DNA from: Micrococcus lacusdianchii
GTDB lineage: Bacteria > Actinomycetota > Actinomycetes > Actinomycetales > Micrococcaceae
Assembly (NCBI RefSeq): GCF_023155805.1
Contig: NZ_JAKNUW010000010.1
Coordinates: forward strand, 1-64,000
Direction: 5' to 3'
Length of the DNA stretch: 64,000 nucleotides
Numbering within the stretch: position 1 is the first letter of the stretch; every line of letters begins with the position of its first letter. The translations under genes and the position numbers were made by a program. Shown in pieces: positions 44,415 to 52,303 of this stretch. A model generated the notes under the pieces. That model saw only the letters and a program-made list of their open reading frames with translations, did not search any database and had not been told where the DNA came from.

Positions 44415-46538
44415 TCAGCCCTGGGAGGTCTCAGGCGGGGCCATCGGCCAGGTCTTGGCCACGAGCGTCAGCACGTCGTACTGGGCGCAGAGCTCGTCCT
44501 TCTGGTTGTGGATCCGGCAGTCCCAGGCCACCTCGCCGTACTCGTCGCTCACGCGCGGGGTGATGCGCTTGGCGGTCAGGGTCACGCGGATGGCGTCGTC
44601 GTAGGTCACCGGCGTGATGAAGCGCAGGTTCTCCAGGCCGTAGTTGGCCAGCACCGGGCCCGGATCCGGGGCCACGAACAGCCCCGCGGCCCACGAGACC
44701 AGCAGGTAGCCGTGGGCCACCCGGCGCGGGAAGAACGGGTTGGCCATGGCGGCCTCCTCGTCCGTGTGGGCGTAGAACCTGTCCCCGGTCTCCTCCGCGA
44801 AGGCGGTGATGTCCTCCAGGGTGACGGTGCGCAGGCCGGAGGCGAACTGGTCGCCCACCGTCAGCTCGGCCAGGGACTTGTAGAACGGGTGCACGGCCGT
44901 GCCGGCCTCCACGTCCTCGCGGGTCACCGTGTGGGCCGCGGCGCCCTGATGCCACACGCCGGTGATGGCCGTGAGCATGTCCGGGGAGCCCTGGATCGCC
45001 GTGCGCTGCATGTAGTGCTTCACGGCGCGGACCCCGCCGAGCTCTTCGCCGCCGCCGGCGCGGCCGGGGCCGCCGTGGATCAGCACCGGCACGGGGGCGC
45101 CATGGCCCGTGGTGGTCGCGGCGGTCTGGCGGTTCAGGACGTGCACGCGGCCGTGGTGGGCGCCGATCCCGGCGGCGAACGCGCGGGCGGTCTCACCGTC
45201 GTTCGTGGCGACCGTGGCCACGAGCGACCCCGAGCCCAGGGCGGCCAGGGCCACGGCGTCGGCCACGTCCGTGTAGCCGATCACCGAGGTGACCGGGCCG
45301 AACGCCTCGACGCTGTGCACCTCGGGGGTGCGCGCGTCCTCGAAGGTGAGCACCGTGGGGGCGAAGAACGCGCCGGACTCGGCGTCGGCGTCGCCGGTCG
45401 AGCCCTCGGGGCCGCCGAGGCGGACCTGACCGCCGGCGTCGACCAGGCGCTGCACCGCGCCGCGGACCTCGCCCTGCTGCTCCTTCGAGGCCAGGGCTCC
45501 CATGGTGGTGCCCTCGACGCGCGGGTCGCCCAGGACGACCTTCGCGGCCAGGCGCTCGGTGAGGGCGGCGGTCACGGCCTCAACCCGGTCCTGCGGGACG
45601 ATCACCCGGCGGATGGCGGTGCACTTCTGGCCGGCCTTGACCGTCATCTCCTGGAAGACGACCTTCACGAACGCCTCGAACTCGGGGGACTCCGGGTCCG
45701 CGTCCGGGCCGAGGATGGCGGCGTTGAGGGAGTCGGTCTCCGCGGTGAAGCGGACGCCGCCCTCCTGCACGTTCGGGTGCTTCTTCAGCGTGGCCGCGGT
45801 GGCGGCGGAGCCGGTGAACGCGACGTGGTCGCGGTAGTCCAGGTGGTCCAGCAGGTCGCGGGCGGAGCCGGAGATCAGCTGGATCGAGCCCTCGGGCAGC
45901 ACGCCGGACTCGAGCATCAGCTCGACGCACTTCTGCGTGACGTAGCCGGTGGGGGTGGCCGGCTTGACCACGGTGGGCACGCCGGCCACGAAGGCCGGGG
46001 CGAACTTCTCCAGCATGCCCCACACGGGGAAGTTGAACGCGTTGATCTGCACGGCCACGCCCGGGATGCGCTGGTAGATGTGCTCGCCGATGAAGGAGCC
46101 GTCGCGGGAGAGGGGCTCCACGTCGCCGTCGATGATCACGTGGGAGTTCGGCAGCTCGCGGCGGCCCTTGCCGGAGAACGTGAAGAGGGTGCCGATGCCG
46201 CCGTCGACGTCGAAGGCGTGGTCGCGCTGTGTGGCGCCGGTGGCGAAGGAGACGTCGTAGAGCTCCTGGACGCGGGAGTTCAGGTAGAGCGCGAGCTCCT
46301 TGAGCTGGAGGGCGCGCTCGTGGATGGTCAGCTCGCCCAGGGCCTGCTGGCCGACGGTGCGGGCGTGCTCGATGGCGGCGGCCGTGTCGAGGCCGTCGGT
46401 GGAGACGCCGGTCAGGCGCGCGCCGGTGGTGGCGTCGAGGATGTCGGTGACCTTCTGCGGGGACGAGGGCGTCCACCAGGAGCCGGCGACGAAGCTCGGG
46501 AGGATCTCGGTCTGGGTCTTGTCCGCGGTGGCGGTCAT
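44415..46538 (-). CDS. paaZ: PaaZ bifunctional oxepin-CoA hydrolase / aldehyde dehydrogenase
   Basis: A 707-residue fusion that opens the oxepin ring and oxidises the resulting aldehyde. The N-terminal 530 residues are an NADP aldehyde dehydrogenase ([35 protein letters not shown], the Cys region [13 protein letters not shown]). The C-terminal 170 residues are the MaoC-like hydratase ([20 protein letters not shown], then [15 protein letters not shown] with the catalytic Asp/His region). The length is normal. A PaaR-type operator lies 74 bases upstream and a hairpin follows the stop, so it is probably transcribed alone. Confidence 0.95.
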   Translation of the reverse strand: MTATADKTQTEILPSFVAGSWWTPSSPQKVTDILDATTGARLTGVSTDGLDTAAAIEHARTVGQQALGELTIHERALQLKELALYLNSRVQELYDVSFATGATQRDHAFDVDGGIGTLFTFSGKGRRELPNSHVIIDGDVEPLSRDGSFIGEHIYQRIPGVAVQINAFNFPVWGMLEKFAPAFVAGVPTVVKPATPTGYVTQKCVELMLESGVLPEGSIQLISGSARDLLDHLDYRDHVAFTGSAATAATLKKHPNVQEGGVRFTAETDSLNAAILGPDADPESPEFEAFVKVVFQEMTVKAGQKCTAIRRVIVPQDRVEAVTAALTERLAAKVVLGDPRVEGTTMGALASKEQQGEVRGAVQRLVDAGGQVRLGGPEGSTGDADAESGAFFAPTVLTFEDARTPEVHSVEAFGPVTSVIGYTDVADAVALAALGSGSLVATVATNDGETARAFAAGIGAHHGRVHVLNRQTAATTTGHGAPVPVLIHGGPGRAGGGEELGGVRAVKHYMQRTAIQGSPDMLTAITGVWHQGAAAHTVTREDVEAGTAVHPFYKSLAELTVGDQFASGLRTVTLEDITAFAEETGDRFYAHTDEEAAMANPFFPRRVAHGYLLVSWAAGLFVAPDPGPVLANYGLENLRFITPVTYDDAIRVTLTAKRITPRVSDEYGEVAWDCRIHNQKDELCAQYDVLTLVAKTWPMAPPETSQG

Positions 46539-46611
46539 GCGGTGCTCCTTCGGGACTCGAGGGCGTCGGCGCGGGTCGGCCCGGCACGCGCGGAGGCGCA
46601 GGCGGAGACGA

Positions 46612-46627
46612 CTGACCGATCGTTCGG
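46612..46627. promoter_or_regulatory. PaaR operator upstream of paaZ
   Basis: CTGACCG-AT-CGTTCGG, the closest of the five to a full palindrome with its flanks, ACT before and TTATT after. It also fits the ACTNACCGNNCGNNCGGTNAGT form I recall for C. glutamicum PaaR. Confidence 0.82.
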
Positions 46628-46723
46628 TTATTGCCAGGGTAACCCGGATCACGGCCGAGGGCGAGGGGTGCCCGCGGCGGGCGGGGTCATGGGTGCTCCC
46701 TGCGTCCCGCGTGTGTCCTCCTG

Positions 46724-46764
46724 CCCCGGCCCACCTGACCCCTTCCCCGGCCCACCTGACCCCT
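46724..46764. repeat. Short tandem direct repeat
   Basis: CCCCGGCCCACCTGACCCCT occurs at 46724 and again at 46745. It lies between the paaZ promoter and the inverted repeat at 46785. Function unknown. Confidence 0.75.
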
Positions 46765-46784
46765 GGCCCCTGCTCCCTCCTGCC

Positions 46785-46838
46785 GAGTGTTGGGCCGGGC
46801 TGGGCTCCGGGCCGGAATCCATGTGAACCCCAACACTC
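46785..46838. repeat. 54-bp inverted-repeat element, copy 1
   Basis: GAGTGTTGGG and CCCAACACTC form the two ends of a 54-base unit. An identical-length unit with the same ends lies at 47987. The interior shares GGGCTC and similar short strings with copy 2. The pair flank the DUF559 gene. Confidence 0.8.
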
Positions 46839-46870
46839 GCGCACCGGCCCGGCGGCACCCAGGCCACCCC

Positions 46871-47842
46871 TCACACGGGTGCCCCGCGCCGCCGGAGGAT
46901 CTCGCGGATCTGCCACACGACCAGGTCCCAACGCCCGTCGGCGAGATCCTCGCTCCGCACCCGGACCACCTCCCAGCCCTCCGCGCGCAGGGACCGCTCT
47001 CGGGCGGCGTCCTCGCGGATCTGCCGGGGATCGGTGAAGTGCTGCGGGCCGTCGTACTCCACAGCCACCTTCCACGCCCGCCAGACGAGGTCCACCCGCA
47101 GCGTCTGCCCCGTGTCCAGCCGCACCGCCGGGTTCACCTCGGGCTCGGGGAGTCCGGCCTGCACCAGGCGCAGGCGGGTGCGGGTCTCCTGTGCGGAGTC
47201 GGACCCGGAGCGCATGACCTCCAGCGCGGCCCGCGCCAGCCGCACCCCTCGCGCTCCGGTGCGGGCGGCCACCCCCGCCCGCACCCGGTCCCAGCCCACG
47301 ACGCCGGGCGGCAGGTCTGCGCGACGGCGTGCGGTGGGTGCCGTGCGCACCAGGGAGTCGCCGATCACCGCTGCGTCTTCGACCCTCGACAGCCCCGCCG
47401 CCAGATCGACGAAGGTCCACACCGGGTCCACGACGCGGATGCCCTCGTGCACGGTGGTCGGCGTCGTGGGGACGAGACGATGGAGCACGAGCCCGGAGCG
47501 TTCGAGGCGCGTGCTGCGCGACGAGGGGACGGCGAGGTGGACCGGGGCGTCCGCCCGTCGGCGCCGGGGGAGCCAGAGGCCGAGGGCGGCGGCGGCCGTC
47601 TCGTGGCTGAATGCCGCGTCCGGGTGGATGTCCTGCAGCGCCCGCAACCGGTCGAGGAGCTGCGGAGGGCGATCGCGGACGCGCCACAGGCCACGGCCGG
47701 CGCTCTCCAGGTCGGAGGCCGCGAGGCGTCCGCGCGAGACCCCTGCCCGACGCGCGGCGAGTGTGGAGAAGACGGTCGCGTCGCGGAGCCGGCGGTCCAG
47801 GCCGGTGGGCATGGGAGGCAGGGGGGAGGGGCGACGCGGCAT
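46871..47842 (-). CDS. AbiEi-like / DUF559 endonuclease-domain protein
   Basis: A 323-residue protein. The N-terminal part (residues 15-120) is a winged-helix region like AbiEi antitoxins: FSTLAARRAGVSRGRLAASD, then ALGLWLPRRR. The C-terminal 110 residues are a DUF559/Vsr-like PD-(D/E)XK nuclease fold: VDLVWRAWKVAVEYDGPQHF, then GWEVVRVRSEDL. The acidic residues VDLVW and EYDG fit a nuclease core. Such genes are common and scattered in actinobacteria and lack a proven function; no AbiEii toxin gene is adjacent. It is bracketed by two copies of a 54-bp inverted repeat, which suggests it moved or is controlled as a unit. Confidence 0.75.
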   Translation of the reverse strand: MPRRPSPLPPMPTGLDRRLRDATVFSTLAARRAGVSRGRLAASDLESAGRGLWRVRDRPPQLLDRLRALQDIHPDAAFSHETAAAALGLWLPRRRRADAPVHLAVPSSRSTRLERSGLVLHRLVPTTPTTVHEGIRVVDPVWTFVDLAAGLSRVEDAAVIGDSLVRTAPTARRRADLPPGVVGWDRVRAGVAARTGARGVRLARAALEVMRSGSDSAQETRTRLRLVQAGLPEPEVNPAVRLDTGQTLRVDLVWRAWKVAVEYDGPQHFTDPRQIREDAARERSLRAEGWEVVRVRSEDLADGRWDLVVWQIREILRRRGAPV

Positions 47843-47986
47843 GGGGTCCAGCCTGGGGTGCCGCGGCAGCCCGGGGGCGGCGACGTCGACGTTGTGTGGA
47901 GGGGGCGGTGCGGGAGGCGCGCTGTGCAGGAGAGGTCGAGGGCGCTCGTCGCCCCCGCCGGCCGCTCAGCCGCCGACCGAGGAGGC

Positions 47987-48040
47987 GAGTGTTGGGGTGG
48001 GCGGGCTCTCCAGACGCGAAGCCGGCGCACCCCAACACTC
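47987..48040. repeat. 54-bp inverted-repeat element, copy 2
   Basis: The ends are GAGTGTTGGGGTG and CACCCCAACACTC, a 13-bp perfect inverted repeat in a 54-base unit. It lies about 145 bases upstream of the DUF559 gene start and 160 bases before panD. Confidence 0.8.
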
Positions 48041-48201
48041 ACGGCTGGGCCGGGGCGCAGCGGGGCGGGCCGGGGCGCAGCGGACCGGGCCGCGCCGTGG
48101 GGAGGCGGACCGGCCCGCGCCGGGCGGGTCCCCGACGGGGTGCGTAGAATCGCGAGCGTCCGCTCGGACGATCCCGAACCCCACCCGGAGAGCCACGCCG
48201 C

Positions 48202-48639
48202 ATGCTGCGCACCATGTTCCACGCCAAGATCCACCGGGCCACGGTCACCCAGGCGGACCTGCACTACGTGGGGTCCGTGACCGTGGACCAGGACCTCCTC
48301 GACGCCGCCGGCATCCTCCCCGGCGAGCTCGTGAGCATCGTGGACGTCACCAACGGCGCCCGCCTCGAGACCTACACGATCGCCGGCGAGCGCGGCTCGG
48401 GCGTGCTCGGCATCAACGGCGCCGCGGCCCGCCTCATCCAGCCGGGGGACACGGTCATCCTCATCGCCTACGCCCAGATGGACGACGCCGAGGCCCGCGC
48501 CTTCCAGCCCACGGTCGTCCACGTGGACGGGCGGAACCGGATCGTGGAGCTGGGCTCGGACCCGGCGGAGGGCCTTCTCGACGGCGTCGCCCGCCCACCG
48601 CAGTCACGTCGCCTGGAGGACGCGCAGGCGGAGCTGTGA
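48202..48639 (+). CDS. panD: Aspartate 1-decarboxylase
   Basis: A 145-residue proenzyme that makes beta-alanine for pantothenate and CoA. The self-cleavage site is YVGSVTV with Gly24-Ser25, which creates the pyruvoyl group. [12 protein letters not shown] and [10 protein letters not shown] match the family. The C-terminal 25 residues extend a little beyond the usual length. It stands alone among unrelated genes; a TAGAAT -10 box lies about 55 bases upstream. CoA supply links loosely to the phenylacetyl-CoA pathway around it. Confidence 0.95.
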   Translation: MLRTMFHAKIHRATVTQADLHYVGSVTVDQDLLDAAGILPGELVSIVDVTNGARLETYTIAGERGSGVLGINGAAARLIQPGDTVILIAYAQMDDAEARAFQPTVVHVDGRNRIVELGSDPAEGLLDGVARPPQSRRLEDAQAEL

Positions 48640-48643
48640 CGCC

Positions 48644-49290
48644 ATGACCGGCTCCTGCCCCGTGCCCCACGGCCCCGCGTCCGGCACCGGCGACCGCCGC
48701 AGCACCCGGGTGGGGGAGCCGGCCCGCCCGGACGTGGAGCACGTGGACGGCGTCTGGCACATCCGCTCCCAACGGCTGGTCCGGGAGGTGCTCCGCCCCG
48801 CGGAGGCCACCCGGCAGGCCGGCTTCGGCGCGGAGGCGGACGCGCTCGTCGGCAGCCTCGAGGACGGCCGCATCCAGACCTCTCCAACCTCGCCCTGCAC
48901 TTCTCCACCCGGGTCGCCGCTCGCGTGGTCGGCCTGACCGAGTCGGACCAGGAGGGACTGGCCCGGCGCCTCGTGGCGTCCTCTGACCAGCCGGGCGCCG
49001 TCCTCGGCGATCCGGCCACCGGCTGGCGACGTCTCACCGCGTTCGTGGTCTCGATCCCCGGGGTCCTCGACCTGCTGCGGTTCCACCTCGCGGACGTGCG
49101 CCCCGAAGTGATGAGCTTCGGCGACGGCGCGCATCGCTGCCCGGGCAACACCCTCGCCCTCGTGGAGACCGAGCCGTTCCTCGAGCGGCTCCTCGGGAAG
49201 GACGTGCGGCTGGTCTCGACGCCGCGGATCGAGTGGGAGGACATCATCGCCGGGTACGCCGTGCGGGGCCTCCGCCTCCAGCTGGCCTGA
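48644..49290 (+). pseudogene. Cytochrome P450 remnant
   Basis: Two frames hold pieces of one P450. The first, from ATG 48644, reads MTGSCPVPHGPASGTGDRRS to EDGRIQ near 48877. The second resumes as DLSNLALHFSTRVAARVVGL and continues to the haem-binding loop MSFGDGAHRCPGNTLALVET near 49110-49170. The Cys ligand survives, but the segment before it (helix I, ExxR) is missing after RFHLADVRPE, and about 40 residues are lost at the frameshift. The gene cannot make a working enzyme. It starts four bases after panD. Confidence 0.85.
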
Positions 49291-49364
49291 GCCCTTCCCG
49301 CCGCGCCTCCGGCCCACTCCCACACGCCGTTTCATCTGCACACCTCTTCAGGTATGCTCATCTC

Positions 49365-49661
49365 ATGACCCCCGACGTCGAGCAGGCCGCCGAGCTCTTC
49401 AAGGTCCTCGCCTCGCCCGTCCGCGTGGCCGCGCTGCTGCGCATGGCGGACGGCCCCGTGGGCGTGGGCGACCTGGCCGACTACGTGGGGGTCACGCACA
49501 CGCTCATGTCCCAGCACTTGCGGGTGCTGCGCATGAGCGGGCTGGTGCGCTCCGAGCACGAGGGTCGGAGCCGCGCCTACTCCCTGATCGACGACCACGT
49601 CGCCCACATCGTCCGAGACGCGGTGCAGCACGCCGCGGAGGAGGTCCATCATGACCGTTGA
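49365..49661 (+). CDS. ArsR/SmtB-family zinc-type metal sensor
   Basis: A 98-residue winged-helix repressor. The recognition helix region reads VGDLADYVGVTHTLMSQHLR and the wing SEHEGRSRAYSL. The alpha-3 Cys site is absent, but the C-terminal helix reads DDHVAHIVRDAVQHAAEE, a full DxH(x10)HxxE alpha-5 site as in SmtB and CzrA. This predicts Zn(II), Ni(II) or Co(II) sensing. A TATGCT -10 box ends six bases before ATG 49365, so the message is likely leaderless, and an imperfect dyad (TGCACACCT...AGGTATGCT) overlaps the promoter. Its end overlaps the next gene by 11 bases. Confidence 0.88.
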   Translation: MTPDVEQAAELFKVLASPVRVAALLRMADGPVGVGDLADYVGVTHTLMSQHLRVLRMSGLVRSEHEGRSRAYSLIDDHVAHIVRDAVQHAAEEVHHDR

Positions 49662-49914
49662 CCACAGCACCCACCCGATCCACGCCGAGCACGACCACCA
49701 GCACGGCTCGGACTGCGGCCATGAGGCCGTCCAGCACGGCGACCACGTGGACTACAAGCATGACGGCCATCTGCACCACCTCCACGGCGACCACGTGGAG
49801 GAGTGCGACACCTGCTCGTGCGGCTCCTGCGCCGCCGACGGCGAGTGCTCCTGCGCCACCTGCACCTGCGCGGACTGCACCTGCGCCACGTGCGACCACG
49901 CGCAGGCCGCCTGA
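49651..49914 (+). CDS. His/Cys-rich metallothionein-like small protein
   Basis: An 87-residue protein with very biased composition. The N-terminal 50 residues are His/Asp-rich (HDHQHGSDCGHEAVQHGDHV, then HDGHLHHLHGDHVEE). The C-terminal 35 hold ten Cys in CxC and CxxC spacing (CDTCSCGSC, then CSCATCTCADCTCATC). The first part resembles a known actinobacterial family of small zinc-linked proteins; the Cys tail looks like a metallothionein. It overlaps the ArsR gene by 11 bases, so the two are translated together and the protein probably buffers the metal that the ArsR senses. A 20-bp hairpin follows. Confidence 0.8.
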   Translation: MTVDHSTHPIHAEHDHQHGSDCGHEAVQHGDHVDYKHDGHLHHLHGDHVEECDTCSCGSCAADGECSCATCTCADCTCATCDHAQAA

Positions 49915-49943
49915 GCCGCGCCCCGCACGGCCTGCTGCAGCGC

Positions 49944-49987
49944 ACGACGGCGGCCGGTCACCTTCGGAGGTGACCGGCCGCCGTCGT
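49944..49987. terminator. Perfect 20-bp hairpin, bidirectional
   Basis: ACGACGGCGGCCGGTCACCT (49944-49963) pairs perfectly with 49968-49987 over a TCGG loop. It lies between the convergent metallothionein-like gene and the SRPBCC gene and can serve both. Confidence 0.85.
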
Positions 49988-50013
49988 CGTGTCCCGGTCC
50001 GGACCGGCCCCCC

Positions 50014-50523
50014 TCAGCGGGAGGGCAGGGCCGACGCGCGCAGGGCGCGCCGTCCGGCGCGCATGGCCACCGCATGGCTCAGGCCCATGGCCGCGCGCCC
50101 GCCGGGGGCCGCGGCGACGGCACGCATCCACCGGGTCCCGAGCGCCACCTCCTGGGTCCACGTCACGAGGCAGTGGCCGGGCGCCGACCCGCGCACGTCC
50201 ACCTGCACCGTCCCCTCCAGGTCCCCGTGGAGGGCGGCCACCAGGACGCCGCGCTCACGGTCGTCGATGACCCGCTCCATGACCAGCCGCACGGGGACCA
50301 GCCCCACCAGGCGGATCCCGGCCTGCTCATCGGAGGCCGCCTCGTCGGCCCCGCCGTCGCCCGCGCCCTCCCGGGGCAGGTGCACGGCCCGGGGGATGGC
50401 CGGCCACCACTCGGGGTACCGCAGCGGGTTCCCCAGCAGCTCCATGACCTCCTCGGCCGGGCGCGGCACGGCCCAGCGGTGGCGGAAGACGAACGGTCGG
50501 TCGGCGCGGCGGGAGTGGGGCAT
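50014..50523 (-). CDS. SRPBCC/polyketide-cyclase-like protein
   Basis: A 169-residue START-fold protein, probably binding a hydrophobic ligand. The fold's beginning is visible, RPAEEVMELLGNPLRYPEWW, as is the end of the sheet and long C-terminal helix (GTRWMRAVAAAPGGRAAMGL). It has no catalytic motif of a known cyclase. ATG 50523 is used. It is isolated between two similar strong hairpins (49944 and 50548), so it is an independent transcription unit or depends on a promoter inside the second hairpin region. Confidence 0.7.
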   Translation of the reverse strand: MPHSRRADRPFVFRHRWAVPRPAEEVMELLGNPLRYPEWWPAIPRAVHLPREGAGDGGADEAASDEQAGIRLVGLVPVRLVMERVIDDRERGVLVAALHGDLEGTVQVDVRGSAPGHCLVTWTQEVALGTRWMRAVAAAPGGRAAMGLSHAVAMRAGRRALRASALPSR

Positions 50524-50547
50524 GCGCCCATTGTGGTGCCCCGCGCG

Positions 50548-50593
50548 CACGACGGCGGCCGGTGACGCTCCGAGGTGACCGGCCGCCGTCGTG
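50548..50593. terminator. Hairpin after the paaH operon
   Basis: A 16-bp stem (50548-50563 with 50578-50593), CACGACGGCGGCCGGT and its complement, has a 14-base loop. It lies 16 bases after the paaH stop on the minus strand and shares most of its arm with the hairpin at 49944. Confidence 0.75.
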
Positions 50594-50608
50594 CTGTCCC
50601 CGGGAGGC

Positions 50609-51505
50609 TCAGGCCCGGTCGGCGTAGTCGAAGAAGCCCTTGCCGGACTTCCGGCCGAGCTCGCCGCGGGCCACCATGTCCCGCATGAGCTGCGGCGGGG
50701 CGAAGCGCTCACCCAGCTGGGACTCGAGGTACTCCGCGATGCCCAGGCGCACGTCCAGGCCCACGATGTCGGTCAGGGCCAGCGGGCCGACCGGGAACTT
50801 GTAGCCCAGCACCATGGCGGCGTCGATGTCCTCGGGGGAGGCCACACCCTCCTCGACCATGCGGATGGCCTCGAGCGCGATGGCCACGCCCAGGCGCGAC
50901 GAGGCGAACCCCGGGGCGTCCTTGACGACGACGGGGGTCTTGCCGAGCCCGCGGACCCACTCGGTGGACAGGGCCTGGAGCTCCGCACCGGTCTGCTCGC
51001 CGATCACGACCTCCACGAGCTTCGAGGCGGGCACCGGGTTGAAGTAGTGCAGGCCGCAGAAGCGCTCGGGGCGCTGCAGATGCGTGGCGATCTCGTCGAT
51101 GGACAGGGAGGAGGTGTTGCTGGCCAGCCAGGCGTCCTCGCGCAGGTGGGTCTCGACGTCGGTGAGCGCCTCGATCTTCACCTGCATGTCCTCGAACACG
51201 GCCTCGACCACGAGGTCGCAGCGGGCGAAGTCGGCCCGGTCCACGGAGACGGTCAGGCGCTGCTCCCACACGTCCAGGTCGCCGTCGATCTTGCCGCGCT
51301 CGAGGGAGGCGGCCAGGTCGGCCTCGATGCGCCCCTGGGCGGCCTCGGCCGACTGCGGGTCGCGCTCGACGACGACCACCTCGGACGAGCCGGAGACGAG
51401 GAACGCGTGGGCGATGCCCGCGCCCATGCGGCCGCCGCCGAGCACGCCGACGACGGCGGGCACGGAGCCGGTGCCGGCGGCGGGGGTGGTCTGGTCCTCG
51501 GTCAT
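50609..51505 (-). CDS. paaH: 3-hydroxyadipyl/3-hydroxybutyryl-CoA dehydrogenase PaaH
   Basis: A 298-residue NAD-dependent enzyme that oxidises 3-hydroxyadipyl-CoA late in phenylacetate breakdown. The Rossmann motif VGVLGGGRMGAGIAHAFLVS is near residue 20. Active-site segments are ASNTSSLSIDEIA, GLHYFNPVPASKLVEVV and KDAPGFASSRL. ATG 51505 is preferred over GTG 51517 because GAGGA then has the right spacing; the GTG would overlap paaF. It is the third gene of the thiolase-hydratase-dehydrogenase run. Confidence 0.92.
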   Translation of the reverse strand: MTEDQTTPAAGTGSVPAVVGVLGGGRMGAGIAHAFLVSGSSEVVVVERDPQSAEAAQGRIEADLAASLERGKIDGDLDVWEQRLTVSVDRADFARCDLVVEAVFEDMQVKIEALTDVETHLREDAWLASNTSSLSIDEIATHLQRPERFCGLHYFNPVPASKLVEVVIGEQTGAELQALSTEWVRGLGKTPVVVKDAPGFASSRLGVAIALEAIRMVEEGVASPEDIDAAMVLGYKFPVGPLALTDIVGLDVRLGIAEYLESQLGERFAPPQLMRDMVARGELGRKSGKGFFDYADRA

Positions 51506-51513
51506 GTCAGTCC

Positions 51514-52299
51514 TCACTTGTTCTTGCGGTCCAGGAACGCCTGCATGCGCTCGAACTTGGCCTCGGACTCGAACAGGATGGCCTGCGCGATCTCGTCCAC
51601 GTGGGGGTGGGCCTCGCGAGGGAGGTGGAAGACGCGCTTGGACAGCCGCACCGCCAGCGGGTCCTGCTGCGCGATGCGGTCGGCGAGGGCGTCGGCGGCG
51701 TCGAGCAGGGCGTCCGGCTCGTGCAGCTCGGTGACGAGCGTGAGCTCGAGGGCCTCCTGAGCGTCCAGGATCCGTCCGGCGAGCAGCAGCTCGAGGGCCA
51801 CCGGCTCACCCACCAGCTCCTTGAGCCGCCACTGGGCGCCCGCCGCGGCGGTGATCCCCAGACTCGTCTCGGGCTGGCCCATCTTCAGCGCCGGGGTGGC
51901 GATGCGGAAGTCGGCCGCGTAGGCCAGTTCCGCGCCGCCGCCGAGGGCGAAGCCGTCGATCGCGGCGATCACGGGCATGGGCAGCCGGTGGATGCGGTCG
52001 AAGACCTGCGAGTTCACACCGCGCAGGGCGTCGTCGCGGCGGCGCTCGCGCAGCTGTCCGATGTCCGCGCCGGAGGCGAAGATGCCGGAGAACGTCCCCG
52101 GCTCGCGCGTCGACTCCACCTGCGTGCCCGAGATGATCAGGATCTTCGGCTCGCGTTCGAGGTGGGCGCAGAGCTCGTGGAACTCGTCGACCATGGTCTG
52201 GTCGATCGCGTTGCGCACGCCCGGGCGGTCCATGCGCGCGTGGACGCGGTCCACACGCTCCTCGACGCGCAGTGCCGTGAAGTGGCTGAAGTCGTCCAT
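51514..52299 (-). CDS. paaF: Enoyl-CoA hydratase, probable PaaF
   Basis: A 261-residue crotonase-fold enzyme that hydrates 2,3-dehydroadipyl-CoA. The oxyanion-hole segments are FASGADIGQL and FALGGGAELAYAADFRIATP, and the acidic catalytic region is QPETSLGITAAAGAQWRL. ATG 52299 lies four bases after the thiolase gene in the same direction. The choice of PaaF over PaaG rests on the operon with thiolase and PaaH. Confidence 0.88.
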   Translation of the reverse strand: MDDFSHFTALRVEERVDRVHARMDRPGVRNAIDQTMVDEFHELCAHLEREPKILIISGTQVESTREPGTFSGIFASGADIGQLRERRRDDALRGVNSQVFDRIHRLPMPVIAAIDGFALGGGAELAYAADFRIATPALKMGQPETSLGITAAAGAQWRLKELVGEPVALELLLAGRILDAQEALELTLVTELHEPDALLDAADALADRIAQQDPLAVRLSKRVFHLPREAHPHVDEIAQAILFESEAKFERMQAFLDRKNK

Positions 52300-52303
52300 G
52301 CGC

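Larger units (their letters stand above)
46539..46870. other. Intergenic region with paaZ promoter and repeats
   Basis: No gene is seen in 332 bases. It holds the paaZ PaaR-type operator (46612-46627), a 21-bp-period direct repeat (CCCCGGCCCACCTGACCCCT at 46724 and 46745) and a 54-bp inverted repeat at 46785. Confidence 0.65.

Noticed and set aside
44343-46826. A plus-strand open frame of over 800 codons opposite paaZ
   Set aside because: It is antisense to a complete, well-conserved paaZ; its His/Gly/Val-rich product has no domain.
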